Shown here piece after piece: positions 1-8,024 of a stretch of DNA of 64,000 bases. Made by a program: the position numbers and the translations under genes. A model generated the notes under the pieces. The model ran no database searches. It saw only the letters and a program-made list of their open reading frames with translations, and was not told the DNA's origin. Source of the stretch: Geodermatophilus sp. DSM 45219 (GTDB lineage: Bacteria; Actinomycetota; Actinomycetes; Mycobacteriales; Geodermatophilaceae); assembly GCF_900104025.1 (NCBI RefSeq), contig NZ_FNIQ01000006.1, positions 62,001 through 126,000 of the forward strand, given 5' to 3'. Within the stretch, counting starts at the first letter, position 1. Each line of letters opens with the position of its first letter.

Positions 1-179
1 CCAGCACTGACCCCGCGCACGGAGAACGCCCACCGCGGTGATCCCGGCACACGCAGCTCCACGCCGCCCCGGCCGCCCCGCGCGACGGGGCGGCTCGGTG
101 CGTCCGACCCGTGGGCGCCCGCGATGGCGGCCGTCAGCCGCGGCGCCGCCTCGTCGGCCCCGGCGACGGCCCGGTACAT
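1..179 (-). CDS. possible partial CDS running off the left edge, unknown
   Basis: A minus-strand frame is open from an ATG at 179 to the window edge (about 59 residues visible, starting MYRAVAGADEAAPRL). Codon third positions are mostly G or C as in the neighbouring genes, which is the main reason for listing it. No Shine-Dalgarno sequence or recognisable domain is visible, and the last codons before the edge are less biased. It would be divergent from the AlkD-like gene at 274. The alternative is plain intergenic DNA. Confidence 0.25.
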   Translation of the reverse strand, partial: MYRAVAGADEAAPRLTAAIAGAHGSDAPSRPVARGGRGGVELRVPGSPRWAFSVRGVSA

Positions 180-273
180 CCCGTAGGTGGCGACATCGTC
201 GGCCGCGTCCGGGGCTGCCCTACCTCCAACTCCAGGACCGAGGCGCCGCGCTGCGCCGGCACCGGGAGGCGCC

Positions 274-1032
274 GTGACCGACAGCCCGCGCGAACGTGCC
301 CGGCCCGACGGCGGGTCCGCCGTGGCGATCCGCACCGAGCTGGCCGAGCTGGCCGACCCTGAGCGCGCCGCGGGCATGGCCCGCTACTTCCAGGCGCGGC
401 CGGGCGGCTACGGAGAGGGTGACCGGTTCCTGGGGATCGCCGTGCCGGCGCAGCGGCGGATCGCTCGGCGGCACGCCGCGACGACGCCGCTGGCCGACGT
501 CGAGGAGCTGCTGGGCAGCCCGTGGCACGAGGAGCGGCTCACCGCGCTGTTCGTCCTCGTGCACCGCTTCGAACGGGCGGACGGCGACGAGCGCGACCGG
601 ATCGTGGAGCTCTACCTCGCCCGGCGAGCCCGGGTGGACAACTGGGACCTGGTGGACGCCTCGGCGCCGTACCTGCTCGGCCCCTGGCTGCTCGGCCGCG
701 ACCGGGCCGACGACTGGGCGCTGCTCGACGAGCTGGCCGCGTCGGCGTCGGTGTGGGACCGCCGGATCGCGGTGATGGCCACGTTCGCCGGCGTCCGGGC
801 GGGTCGTCCCGAGGCGACCCTGCGGCTGGCCGACCGGCTGCTCACCGACCCCGCGGACCTGGTGCACAAGGCCGTGGGGTGGATGCTGCGGGAGGTCGCG
901 AACCGGGACCGCGCCCGGGCGGAGGCCTTCCTCGTCCCGCGCTACCGGCGGATGCCGCGCACGATGCTCCGGTACGCGATCGAGCGGCTGCCCGCGGACC
1001 GGCGCCGTGACTACCTCGCCGGGCGGGTCTGA
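274..1032 (+). CDS. AlkD-like DNA alkylation repair protein
   Basis: Predicted HEAT-repeat DNA glycosylase of the AlkD family, which removes bulky or cationic alkylated bases without base flipping. The 252-residue length fits the family (about 230-240). The segment VDNWDLVD (residues 121-128) matches the AlkD catalytic region: W124 and D128 have the spacing of the Trp/Asp pair known in Bacillus cereus AlkD. The GTG at 274 is chosen because GGGAGG lies just upstream; an upstream in-frame start at 187 would add residues with no similarity. It is monocistronic, with 134 bp before the next gene. Family confidence is high; substrate range cannot be read from the sequence. Confidence 0.85.
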   Translation: MTDSPRERARPDGGSAVAIRTELAELADPERAAGMARYFQARPGGYGEGDRFLGIAVPAQRRIARRHAATTPLADVEELLGSPWHEERLTALFVLVHRFERADGDERDRIVELYLARRARVDNWDLVDASAPYLLGPWLLGRDRADDWALLDELAASASVWDRRIAVMATFAGVRAGRPEATLRLADRLLTDPADLVHKAVGWMLREVANRDRARAEAFLVPRYRRMPRTMLRYAIERLPADRRRDYLAGRV

Positions 1033-1166
1033 CCGCTCCGCTCGACCGGGCCCCGTAGCCGGCCGGCAGGTCGACGCGGACGCTGCGCCGCTGAGAGCGG
1101 CTCCCCGGCCGACGGGGTCCCCGGGCCGTCGAGAGGTGCCGTCCGGCGCCGTGCGAGCATCCGGAG

Positions 1167-2378
1167 GTGCTGTGGCGGGGGCGGGGGGAGCTGCCCCGTG
1201 AGGTCGGCATCCTCGCCGTCGTCGCGTTCGTCGTGGCACTCGGCTTCGGCATCGTCGCGCCGGCGATCCCGCTGTTCGCCCGCTCGTTCGGCGTCGGGAC
1301 GACGGCCGTCGGGCTCGCCGTCAGCGCCTTCGCGTTCTTCCGCTTCGTCTCCGCCTTCGGCGGCGGCTCCCTGGTCGAGCGGTTCGGCGAGCGGACCGTC
1401 CTGTCGACCGGCCTCGGCATCGTCGCGGTCACCACCGGGCTGGCCGGCCTGGCGACGTCCTTCCCGCTGTTCCTCGCCCTGCGTGCGGCCGGCGGCGTGG
1501 GCAGCGCCATGTTCACCGTCGCCGCGCTGTCGCTGCTGCTGCGGGTCGCCCCGCCCTCGCACCGGGGCCGTGCCGCGGCGACGTGGCAGGGCGGTTTCAT
1601 CCTCGGCGGCATCGCCGGCCCCGCGGCCGGCGGCCTGCTCGCCGAGCTCTCGCCCCGCCTGCCGTTCTTCCTCTACGCCGGGTTCCTCCTCCTGGCCGGC
1701 TCGGTCGCCATGGTGCTGCTGCGCCCGTCCGTGACGCAGCAGCGCTCGGCAGCACCTGCGGTGACCGGACCCGACCTCGCCGCCGACCCGGTCGGCCTCG
1801 GAGCGGCCCTGCGCTCGCGCGTCTACCTGACCGCGCTGGTGGCCAACTTCGGCGTGGGCTGGGTGCTGTTCGGCGTCCGCAACTCGCTGGTGCCCCTGTA
1901 CGTCACCGAGGAGCTGGGCCGGACGGTCGCGTGGGCCGGCGCCGGCCTGCTGGCGGGCTCGCTGGCGCAGGCCCTCGGGCTGCTGCGGTCGGGTCGCCTG
2001 GCCGACACGTGGGGCCGCCGGCCCGCGCTGGTCCTCGGCGCCGGGCTGGCCACGGTCTCGACGGCGGCCCTCGTCCTGCCTCCGGTGCTGTGGGTGTTCC
2101 TGGTGTCGATGGCGCTCTTCGGGCTGGCCGCCTCGTTCCTCGCCAGCGTGCCGGCGGCACTGGTCGCCGACGTCAGCCCGGCCCGCGGCGGTCGGGTGGT
2201 GGCGGTGTTCCAGATGTCGGCCGACCTCGGCGCCATCGCCGGTCCGCTGGTGGCCGGCTGGCTCACCGACGCCGCCTCGTACCAGGCCGCCTTCGCGGTC
2301 ACCACGGCGGTGCTGGCCTGCGGGCTGGGCGCCGCCCTCACCCTGCCGCGGACGGCGGGCACGGCCGTCCGGAGCTGA
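1167..2378 (+). CDS. MFS transporter, probable drug or metabolite exporter
   Basis: A 403-residue integral membrane protein with about twelve hydrophobic helices in two halves, the usual size for the major facilitator superfamily. An acidic/basic loop between helices 2 and 3 (LVERFGERTVL) resembles MFS motif A, and the second half repeats it as GRLADTWGRRPALV. The family moves small solutes by proton-coupled antiport or symport; the substrate is unknown. The GTG start at 1167 has only a weak GGAG directly adjacent, so a start a few codons downstream is possible. No regulator lies alongside. Confidence 0.8.
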   Translation: MLWRGRGELPREVGILAVVAFVVALGFGIVAPAIPLFARSFGVGTTAVGLAVSAFAFFRFVSAFGGGSLVERFGERTVLSTGLGIVAVTTGLAGLATSFPLFLALRAAGGVGSAMFTVAALSLLLRVAPPSHRGRAAATWQGGFILGGIAGPAAGGLLAELSPRLPFFLYAGFLLLAGSVAMVLLRPSVTQQRSAAPAVTGPDLAADPVGLGAALRSRVYLTALVANFGVGWVLFGVRNSLVPLYVTEELGRTVAWAGAGLLAGSLAQALGLLRSGRLADTWGRRPALVLGAGLATVSTAALVLPPVLWVFLVSMALFGLAASFLASVPAALVADVSPARGGRVVAVFQMSADLGAIAGPLVAGWLTDAASYQAAFAVTTAVLACGLGAALTLPRTAGTAVRS

Positions 2379-2523
2379 GCCCGGGTCCGACCGCCGTGGC
2401 GTCCCTCCGCGCGCCGGGGCGATGAGCGAGGTCACAGGACGATCACGGCGGATCGCGTCCCGTCACGCGCTGACGGCGCCGATGACTCCCGTGGCCGACC
2501 CGCAGCACTGACGCTGCCGCTCA

Positions 2524-3294
2524 GTGACGAGCGTCCGGACCGGTGTGCGGCTGTCCAGCCCGCCGGTGGCCACGCCCGCACAGCCCCCACTCGAACGGAT
2601 CCCCCGCTCCACCATGATCGCCGCCCTCGGCTCCCTCGCGGCTGCCCTCAGCATCACCGTCGTCTGGCCCCAGGTCTGGCTCTCCTGCCGGCACGGCCGC
2701 ACCCTCGGACTCTCCCCGACCGGCTCCTGGCTCGCGGTCGGGCTCAACCTCTGCTGGCTCACCTTCGGCCTGCTGGTCGGCGACCCGGCCCAGGTGGTCA
2801 CCCACGCGGTCGTCGGCGCGGGCAACACCGCCGTCCTGGCCGCCCAGCTCCGCGGCCAGCCGCACCTGCGGACGACGCCGGCGCTGACCCGCACCGCGCC
2901 GGGGGCCGCCGCCCTCGCCGCGCTCGCGGCCGGCAGCGTCGCCGCGGTGGTGCTCGGCGCGGAGGCCGCGGCGGTCGCGGCCGGGCTCAGCGCGGTCGTC
3001 ACCCTCGTCGGCGTCGTCGCCGCGCTGCCCCAACTGCTCGGCGTCCTGGACCGCACCAGCGACCTCTCCGGCATGTCCCCGCTGCGCTGGTACCTCGGCG
3101 CCGGCTCGTGCGCGTCCTGGACCGCCTACGGCTGGCTGCTCGGCCAGACCATGGTGTGGCTGTCGGCCGGCTTCGGGCTGGTCTGTGCCGTCGTGACCTG
3201 CCTGGCGATGCGCACCCGGCGCCCCGGGGCGCCCGTCGTCCCGCTGCACCGCCCGGGTGCCGACCGTCCGTGGCCCGCGCTCTCGGCGGCCTGA
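2524..3294 (+). CDS. PQ-loop (SWEET/SemiSWEET-like) membrane protein
   Basis: A 256-residue membrane protein with two PQ-loop modules. The first is near residues 49-66 (WPQVWLS, then GLSPTGSW) and the second near 169-187 (LPQLLGVL, then GMSPLRWY). Each module is the Pro-Gln motif followed by a basic loop and a conserved Ser-Pro, in the three-helix bundle arrangement of SWEET/SemiSWEET sugar carriers and PQ-loop amino-acid carriers. Having both modules in one chain resembles a fused SemiSWEET pair. The start could be GTG 2524 or a later ATG at 2614, where the first helix begins; the first 30 residues are not hydrophobic. The substrate is unknown. Confidence 0.7.
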   Translation: MTSVRTGVRLSSPPVATPAQPPLERIPRSTMIAALGSLAAALSITVVWPQVWLSCRHGRTLGLSPTGSWLAVGLNLCWLTFGLLVGDPAQVVTHAVVGAGNTAVLAAQLRGQPHLRTTPALTRTAPGAAALAALAAGSVAAVVLGAEAAAVAAGLSAVVTLVGVVAALPQLLGVLDRTSDLSGMSPLRWYLGAGSCASWTAYGWLLGQTMVWLSAGFGLVCAVVTCLAMRTRRPGAPVVPLHRPGADRPWPALSAA

Positions 3295-3329
3295 CGCGGG
3301 GCGATCGCCGTGGCTGGCACAGTGCCCCG

Positions 3330-3710
3330 GTGAGCACCGGCGACCTCGACGTCCTCCTGGCCCGTCTCGACCCCGGGGTCGCCGACCTGGTGCGTGCGGC
3401 CGACGCGCTGGTGCACGAGGTCGACCCGGACGTCGTCCGGGTGGTGTGGCCGCACCAGGGCACGGTGGGCTACGGCGTCGGCCCGGCCAAGAACAGCGAG
3501 CACTACGCCTACCTGGCGACCTTCGCCCGCCACCTGAACCTCGGCTTCAACCGTGGTGCGTCCCTCGACGACGGCGGGCTGCTCGAGGGCACCGGCAAGG
3601 CGTTCCGCAAGCTGACCGTGCGCAGCGCGGACGACCTCCGCGACCCGCGGCTGGTGCCGCTGCTGCGCACCGCCCGCCAGGAGCGACTGACCGCACTGGG
3701 CCGCGGCTGA
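3330..3710 (+). CDS. DUF1801 family protein
   Basis: A 126-residue soluble protein resembling DUF1801 (YdhG-like, SufE/IscU-type fold). Visible family features are the central Gly-Tyr-Gly segment (GTVGYGVGPAKN), the aromatic stretch YAYLATFARHLNLGF, and GTGKAFRKLTVRS near the end. The biochemical function of this family is not established. The GTG at 3330 has no Shine-Dalgarno, but the hexamer CACAGT lies 6 nt before it, consistent with a leaderless start. Confidence 0.7.
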   Translation: MSTGDLDVLLARLDPGVADLVRAADALVHEVDPDVVRVVWPHQGTVGYGVGPAKNSEHYAYLATFARHLNLGFNRGASLDDGGLLEGTGKAFRKLTVRSADDLRDPRLVPLLRTARQERLTALGRG

Positions 3711-3887
3711 ACCCCGCCCGCCCCTCGCGGAACGGTGGCGGACGTGGGATGGGTCACGTCGCCGGGCACCCGGACCGCTGACGGCGCGGCGCGGCGCGGC
3801 AGCGGGACGGCGGCCGGCGGGCCGCTCACCTGCGGGCGTCCCGGGGTACCACGGGCTGCGAGCGCCGGCAGCGCGTCCGATTCCGGG

Positions 3888-3901
3888 ACGGACCGGTCCG
3901 T
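3888..3901. promoter_or_regulatory. 14-bp perfect palindrome, candidate operator
   Basis: ACGGACCGGTCCGT is a perfect palindrome in the 273-bp gap between the DUF1801 gene and the secreted DUF4142 gene. A TAACCT hexamer (3936-3941) downstream could be the -10 element of the DUF4142 promoter. The palindrome may bind a dimeric regulator, but no cognate regulator is adjacent. The rest of the gap shows nothing gene-like. Confidence 0.3.
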
Positions 3902-3983
3902 TTCGTCGGGCTTCCGATCACGCTGTGCGCACGTCTAACCTCGCGCGGTCACTGCTGCTCCGGATCCGAGGACGCCGCCCTCC

Positions 3984-4766
3984 ATGCACTGCCGCCCCTC
4001 CGGGCCCCCGTCCGTCCGATCGCTGACCCGTCGGCTGCTCGCCGTCGTCGTCCTCGTGGCCACCGCCGTGCTCGCCGCCCCGGCGCCGGCCGGTGCGGCC
4101 ACCGACATCGGCACGCCGATGCGGCAGGACGACGGCCCGCTGGACCCGGCCGACCGCGACGTGCTGCACAAGGTCAAGCAGGCCGGGCTGTGGGAGATGC
4201 CGGTCGGCGCCTGGGCGGCCGAGCGCGCGGAGAGCCCGCGGGTGCGCGAGGTCGGCCGGCTGATCCACGTCGAGCACGCCGAGCTCGACCGCATCGTGCA
4301 CACCGCCGCCGCGCAGCTCGGTGTGGAGCTGCCCGTCGAGCCCACCGCGGAGCAACAGGACTGGATGGCCGAGATCGAGGCGCAGTCCGGCGCCGCGTTC
4401 GACGAGCGCGCGGTGTTCCTGCTGCGGCAGGCGCACGGGAAGGTGCTGCCGGTCCTCGCCCAGGTCCGCGCCGCCACCGAGAACCCGGTCGTCCGGCAGT
4501 TCACCACCGAGTCGATGGCGTTCGTCGCCCGCCACATCGAGTACCTCGAGTCGACCGGGCTCGTGGCGTACGCCGAGCTGCCCGACCCGGTCGCCCTCGG
4601 CACCGACGCCTGGTGGTCGGACGCGATGACCTTCGTCGTCTTCGCGCTGCTCACCGCCCTCTTCACCGCCCTGCTCCTCGTCGCCGGCCGCACCGTGGCC
4701 GAGCGGGCGAGGCGCCGGACCCCGACCCCCCGGGCGCGGGCCCGCGGGCACCACGCGAGGAGCTGA
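3984..4766 (+). CDS. secreted, C-terminally anchored DUF4142 protein
   Basis: A 260-residue exported protein. Residues 1-38 form a signal peptide (basic RR, hydrophobic core, A-x-A cleavage region PAGAA). The middle is a helical DUF4142 (ferritin-like four-helix) domain with the typical pattern DRDVLHKVKQAGLWEMPVG and later HIEYLESTG. A transmembrane helix near residues 211-232 is followed by a basic cytoplasmic tail. DUF4142 function is not established. The next gene begins 3 bp after the stop, so the two are almost certainly co-transcribed and may form one extracytoplasmic system. Confidence 0.75.
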   Translation: MHCRPSGPPSVRSLTRRLLAVVVLVATAVLAAPAPAGAATDIGTPMRQDDGPLDPADRDVLHKVKQAGLWEMPVGAWAAERAESPRVREVGRLIHVEHAELDRIVHTAAAQLGVELPVEPTAEQQDWMAEIEAQSGAAFDERAVFLLRQAHGKVLPVLAQVRAATENPVVRQFTTESMAFVARHIEYLESTGLVAYAELPDPVALGTDAWWSDAMTFVVFALLTALFTALLLVAGRTVAERARRRTPTPRARARGHHARS

Positions 4767-4769
4767 CCC

Positions 4770-5726
4770 ATGGACAGGACCACCCGCCGCCGCACGTACA
4801 CCGTCGTCGCCGGCATCGCGCTGGCCGGCCTCGTCGCCGGCACCGGCATGGCCTCGGCGCAGGGCGAGCCGGCCGCGACCGCGCCGGCCGCCGCCCAGCA
4901 CGACCACGGGACGTCGTCCACCGCGGAGGGCACGTCCTCCACGGCGACCGAGGTCCCGGCGCAGCAGGCCGCGCCCGCCCCCGCGCCCGCCGACGTGTGC
5001 GCGCAGTCCGACCTGCCCGCGCACACCGGTTTCCAGGCCGGGCCGGCCTGCGTCTCGCTGCCTTTCGGCGAGCTCGGCGCCCCCGAGGACAACCCGCAGC
5101 TGCTCATCACCCGGTTCCCGGACGAGGTCGCGGCTGGTGAGCCCTTCACCCTCCAGGTGTCCACCCGGAACCTGGTGCGCGACCGCTTCCTCCCGGCGGC
5201 GGAGGGCGGCTACTACGTCGAGCCCGCCACGCTGACCGACGACGGCCTCGTCCGCGGGCACTTCCACACCGCGTGCCGGGTGCTCGACGACCCCCGCGTG
5301 GCACCGCGGCCGGAGCGCCAGGCGGTCTTCGTGGCGACCGAGGACGGCGCCGGCGGCGCGACCCCGGACACCGTCACCGTGCGGATCCCGGGCCTGTCGA
5401 CGGCCGGCGAGGCGCAGTGCGCGACCTGGGCCGGCGACGGCTCGCACCGGATGCCGATGATGGCCTTCGCCAACCAGGTGCCGGCCTTCGACGCCGTCCG
5501 CATCACCGTGCGGGGCGCGGGGGAGGAGACCGCCGAGGTCCAGCCGCCGGCGCCGGCCGCCGAGGTCGAGCCGCAGGCACCGGCGGCCGAGGACGCCGCG
5601 GAGCCGGAGACGCCTGCGACGGCCGACCAGCCCCGGACCTCCGACGCCGACGTCGACGCGGAGCAGGCCGCCCCGCTGCCGGCGCAGGACGGCGCCGAGG
5701 ACGACGGGACCGGCGCCGAGGACTGA
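4770..5726 (+). CDS. secreted His-containing protein of unknown function
   Basis: A 318-residue exported protein with a signal peptide over residues 1-31 (TMs from AGIALAGLVAGTG, cleavage after ASA). After an A/P/T-rich linker with HDHG, a globular core of about 170 residues has two His clusters (RGHFHTACRVLDD and GDGSHRMPMMAFANQ) and several cysteines. This layout vaguely recalls secreted fungal repeat proteins with a similar GHxH...NHQP arrangement, but that is weak. The C-terminal 70 residues are acidic, Ala/Pro/Glu-rich and probably disordered. It is coupled to the DUF4142 gene with a 3-bp gap. A metal-binding extracellular role is only a guess. Confidence 0.6.
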   Translation: MDRTTRRRTYTVVAGIALAGLVAGTGMASAQGEPAATAPAAAQHDHGTSSTAEGTSSTATEVPAQQAAPAPAPADVCAQSDLPAHTGFQAGPACVSLPFGELGAPEDNPQLLITRFPDEVAAGEPFTLQVSTRNLVRDRFLPAAEGGYYVEPATLTDDGLVRGHFHTACRVLDDPRVAPRPERQAVFVATEDGAGGATPDTVTVRIPGLSTAGEAQCATWAGDGSHRMPMMAFANQVPAFDAVRITVRGAGEETAEVQPPAPAAEVEPQAPAAEDAAEPETPATADQPRTSDADVDAEQAAPLPAQDGAEDDGTGAED

Positions 5727-5731
5727 GGGCC

Positions 5732-5757
5732 GCCGTCCCCCCGGTCTGCCGGACGGC
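5732..5757 (+). terminator. possible hairpin after the secreted pair
   Basis: A 7-bp stem (GCCGTCC pairing with GGACGGC) with a 12-nt loop begins 5 nt after the stop codon of the secreted protein gene. There is no T-run, as is common for actinobacterial terminators. The 276-bp gap that follows, up to the DUF2000 gene, holds no convincing gene. Confidence 0.35.
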
Positions 5758-6002
5758 CGCCGCCGTGCGCACCGGGACGTCACGGGCGCGGAACGCCGGT
5801 GCAGCGGTCCCTCAGCGTCGGCGCCCGATCGCAGGCCGGGGGACGGCCATGGCCCGCAGCGAGCCGGACACCGCACCGACATGCGGGGCCGCGCCGGACG
5901 TCGACGCGGCGACCCGGGACGCTCGGGGGACCACGCGCTCCGGTTCGCTGTCCACCGACCGCGTGGGCGACCACGTCCTCCCGGCGCAGGACGGGTCGGC
6001 CG

Positions 6003-6434
6003 TCAGGGGTGCATCCGCGCGCCCTTGACCACCTTGTCCACCGCGTTGCGCGGACCGTGGAGCGCCAGGCCGACCAGGTCGAGGTCCGCGGTGGGGACGG
6101 CGCGCACCGCGGCCCGGTTGTCGTCGTCCCCACCGGTGGCGAACAGGTCGGCGGTGAACACCGACAGCGGCAGCCCGCGCTCCAGCGCCCGCGAGTGCGC
6201 CCCGGTCAGCGCCTCCGCGGTGCCGGTGAGCACCAGCACGGGCTGGCGGAACATCGGCAGGTAGGCGGTGCCGTCGGCGTCGGCGTAGGGCTCGCCGATG
6301 AGCTCCGGCAGCGTCGCGGCGATGCCGCTGGACAGGAACGCGGTGACGTTCAGCGCCTGCCACGACGCGAGGTCCTCCCGCAGCAGGACGGCGATCTTCG
6401 TGGGCCAGCGGACGGCGGGCGGGTCGGTCTCCAT
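6003..6434 (-). CDS. DUF2000 family protein
   Basis: A 143-residue protein resembling DUF2000, whose known structures have a peptidyl-tRNA hydrolase 2-like fold of unknown function. Visible family features are KIAVLLREDLASWQALNVTAF near the N-terminus, YADADGTAYLPMF in the middle, and the conserved C-terminal pair of helices. It is divergently transcribed from an AraC-type regulator that starts 49 bp away; this arrangement is common for DUF2000 and suggests the regulator controls it. The ATG at 6434 is the first start compatible with the domain. Confidence 0.75.
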   Translation of the reverse strand: METDPPAVRWPTKIAVLLREDLASWQALNVTAFLSSGIAATLPELIGEPYADADGTAYLPMFRQPVLVLTGTAEALTGAHSRALERGLPLSVFTADLFATGGDDDNRAAVRAVPTADLDLVGLALHGPRNAVDKVVKGARMHP

Positions 6435-6483
6435 GCCCCGACGATCGCCCGCCGCCGGAGGGTCGGTCTTGTACGTTCCTGAC

Positions 6484-7290
6484 GTGCCGAGCGGCTCCCG
6501 GGTCACGGCCTGGCGGCCGGGTGTGCCGGGCCTGGCCGAGGTCTTCCACGCCTCCTTCACCGACCACGCCTACCCCTCGCACACCCATGACGCGTGGACG
6601 CTGCTCGTCGTCGACGCCGGCGCGATCCGCTACGACCTCGACCGGCACGCCCACGGCGCCGCCCGCAGCGAGGTCACCCTGTTGCCGCCCGGGGTGCCGC
6701 ACGACGGGCGGGCCCACACCCCCGCCGGTTTCCGCAAGCGGGTCCTGTACCTGGACGCCGACACCCTCGGCGAGGACCGCGTCGGCTCCGCCGTCGACCG
6801 GCCCACCCTCGAGGACCCCGCACTGCGCGCCCGGCTCTCCCAGCTGCACGCCGCGCTCGCCCCGCGCACGGAGACCCTGGAGGCGGAGAGCCGGCTGGCC
6901 CTCGTGCTCGACCGGCTGCGGCAGCACCTGGCCGGCACGGTCGCTCCGCCACCGGTGGTGCGGGACGACGTCCTCGCCGACCGGCTCCGCGACCTGCTCG
7001 ACGCCCGCACCGTCGAGGGGCTCGGTCTGGCCGACGCCGGCGAGCTGCTCGGCGCACCGCCCACCCACCTGGTCCGCTGCTTCACCCGCCGGCACGGGCT
7101 CCCGCCGCACCGCTACCTCACCGGCCGGCGGCTGGACCGGGCGCGGCGGCTGCTCCTCGACGGGGTGCCGGCCGCGCAGGTGGCGCCGGCGGTCGGCTTC
7201 TACGACCAGGCGCACCTGACGCGGCACTTCCGGCGTCTGCTGGCGACCACGCCGGCCGCCTACGCCCGCTCCGGCTCGATCCTCGTTTGA
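6484..7290 (+). CDS. AraC family transcriptional regulator
   Basis: A 268-residue regulator with an N-terminal cupin-type sensor (HTHDAWTLLVV near residue 37, then PPGVPHDGR, which carry the metal or ligand-binding His residues) and a C-terminal AraC double helix-turn-helix. The second HTH ends in the signature GFYDQAHLTRHFRRLLATTP. It probably controls the divergent DUF2000 gene 49 bp away. The GTG at 6484 lacks a Shine-Dalgarno sequence, but TACGTT sits 6 nt upstream, as expected for a leaderless transcript. Confidence 0.85.
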   Translation: MPSGSRVTAWRPGVPGLAEVFHASFTDHAYPSHTHDAWTLLVVDAGAIRYDLDRHAHGAARSEVTLLPPGVPHDGRAHTPAGFRKRVLYLDADTLGEDRVGSAVDRPTLEDPALRARLSQLHAALAPRTETLEAESRLALVLDRLRQHLAGTVAPPPVVRDDVLADRLRDLLDARTVEGLGLADAGELLGAPPTHLVRCFTRRHGLPPHRYLTGRRLDRARRLLLDGVPAAQVAPAVGFYDQAHLTRHFRRLLATTPAAYARSGSILV

Positions 7291-7317
7291 CCATGCATGG
7301 CAGTGCATGACCATACT
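7287..7317 (+). promoter_or_regulatory. promoter with embedded 18-bp inverted repeat
   Basis: TTGACC (7287-7292) and CATACT (7312-7317) are separated by 19 bp and look like -35 and -10 elements. Between them lies a perfect inverted repeat, CATGCA at 7292-7297 and TGCATG at 7304-7309, with a 6-nt centre. An ATG follows the -10 hexamer by 6 nt, so the transcript could be leaderless. The placement suggests repression by a dimeric protein covering the spacer. Confidence 0.45.
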
Positions 7318-7323
7318 GACGCC

Positions 7324-7422
7324 ATGACCCCTGTCGTCGTCGTCCGTCCCGTCGCCTCGTCCCCCGTGGACACGCGACGCCGCGGCGGCCGCCCCGGAGG
7401 GCGTCGTCCCCCGGTGGCGTGA
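7324..7422 (+). CDS. possible small leader ORF upstream of the SGNH hydrolase
   Basis: A 32-codon ORF starts at ATG 7324, 6 nt after a -10-like CATACT, and its TGA overlaps the ATG of the SGNH hydrolase (TGATG, 7420-7424). The peptide begins MTPVVVVRPVASSP and ends in an Arg/Gly/Pro-rich stretch. The overlap suggests translational coupling of the downstream gene, which has a poorly placed Shine-Dalgarno of its own. It may equally be a non-coding leader with a chance ORF. Confidence 0.35.
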   Translation: MTPVVVVRPVASSPVDTRRRGGRPGGRRPPVA

Positions 7423-8024
7423 TGGACGTGCGGGTGTGCGTCCTCGGCGACTCGTTCACCGCCGGTGTCGGCGACCCGACCGGCGCGGGCTGGGTGGGCC
7501 CGGTCGCGACCGCGGCGCGCGGCGCGGGCTGGGACCTGACCGCCTACGCCCTGGGCGTGCGCCGGGACACCTCGGCCGACGTCGCCCGGCGCTGGCTGGC
7601 CGAGACGGGGTGGCGGCTGCGCAACGGCGACCGGTACGGCGTGGTCCTGGCCGTCGGTCTCAACGACGTCGTGCTGCAGGACGGGCGCCCCCGTGTGCCG
7701 CCGGAGCGGTCGCTCGCCGCGCTGGCCGGCGTGCTCGACGGCGCGTCCGCGCGGGGCTGGCCGGTACTGGTCGTCGGCCCGCCGCCGGTGTCCGGCGCGG
7801 GGGAGAGCGCCCGGGCCGCCGACCTCTCCGCCGGCCTGGCCGGGGTGTGCGCCGTGCGGTCGGTGCCCTTCGTGAGCACCACGGGGCTGGCTGCGGACCC
7901 GGTGTGGGTCGCGGAGGTCGCGGCCGGCGACGCGTACCACCCCTCGACGCGCGGTTACGCGCGTCTGGCCGCGCTCGTCGAGCCGGTGTTCCGGCGCTGG
8001 CTGGCCGAGCGGGTGGCGCCGTGA
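7422..8024 (+). CDS. SGNH/GDSL-family hydrolase
   Basis: A 200-residue cytosolic esterase/lipase-like protein of the SGNH superfamily. Block I is GDSFTAG with the catalytic Ser at residue 11, block III is GLND with Asn81, and block V is DAYHPS with Asp170 and His173. No signal peptide is present. Either GTG 7419 or ATG 7422 could initiate; the ATG overlaps the stop of a small upstream ORF. The downstream GNAT gene overlaps the stop by GTGA, so both are one transcript. The natural ester substrate is unknown. Confidence 0.8.
   Translation: MDVRVCVLGDSFTAGVGDPTGAGWVGPVATAARGAGWDLTAYALGVRRDTSADVARRWLAETGWRLRNGDRYGVVLAVGLNDVVLQDGRPRVPPERSLAALAGVLDGASARGWPVLVVGPPPVSGAGESARAADLSAGLAGVCAVRSVPFVSTTGLAADPVWVAEVAAGDAYHPSTRGYARLAALVEPVFRRWLAERVAP

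Noticed and set aside
5850-6028. 59-residue plus-strand ORF (begins MARSEPDTAP) between the secreted pair and DUF2000 gene
   Set aside because: It overlaps the end of the DUF2000 gene on the opposite strand, has no recognisable domain, and only a mediocre purine-rich stretch upstream.
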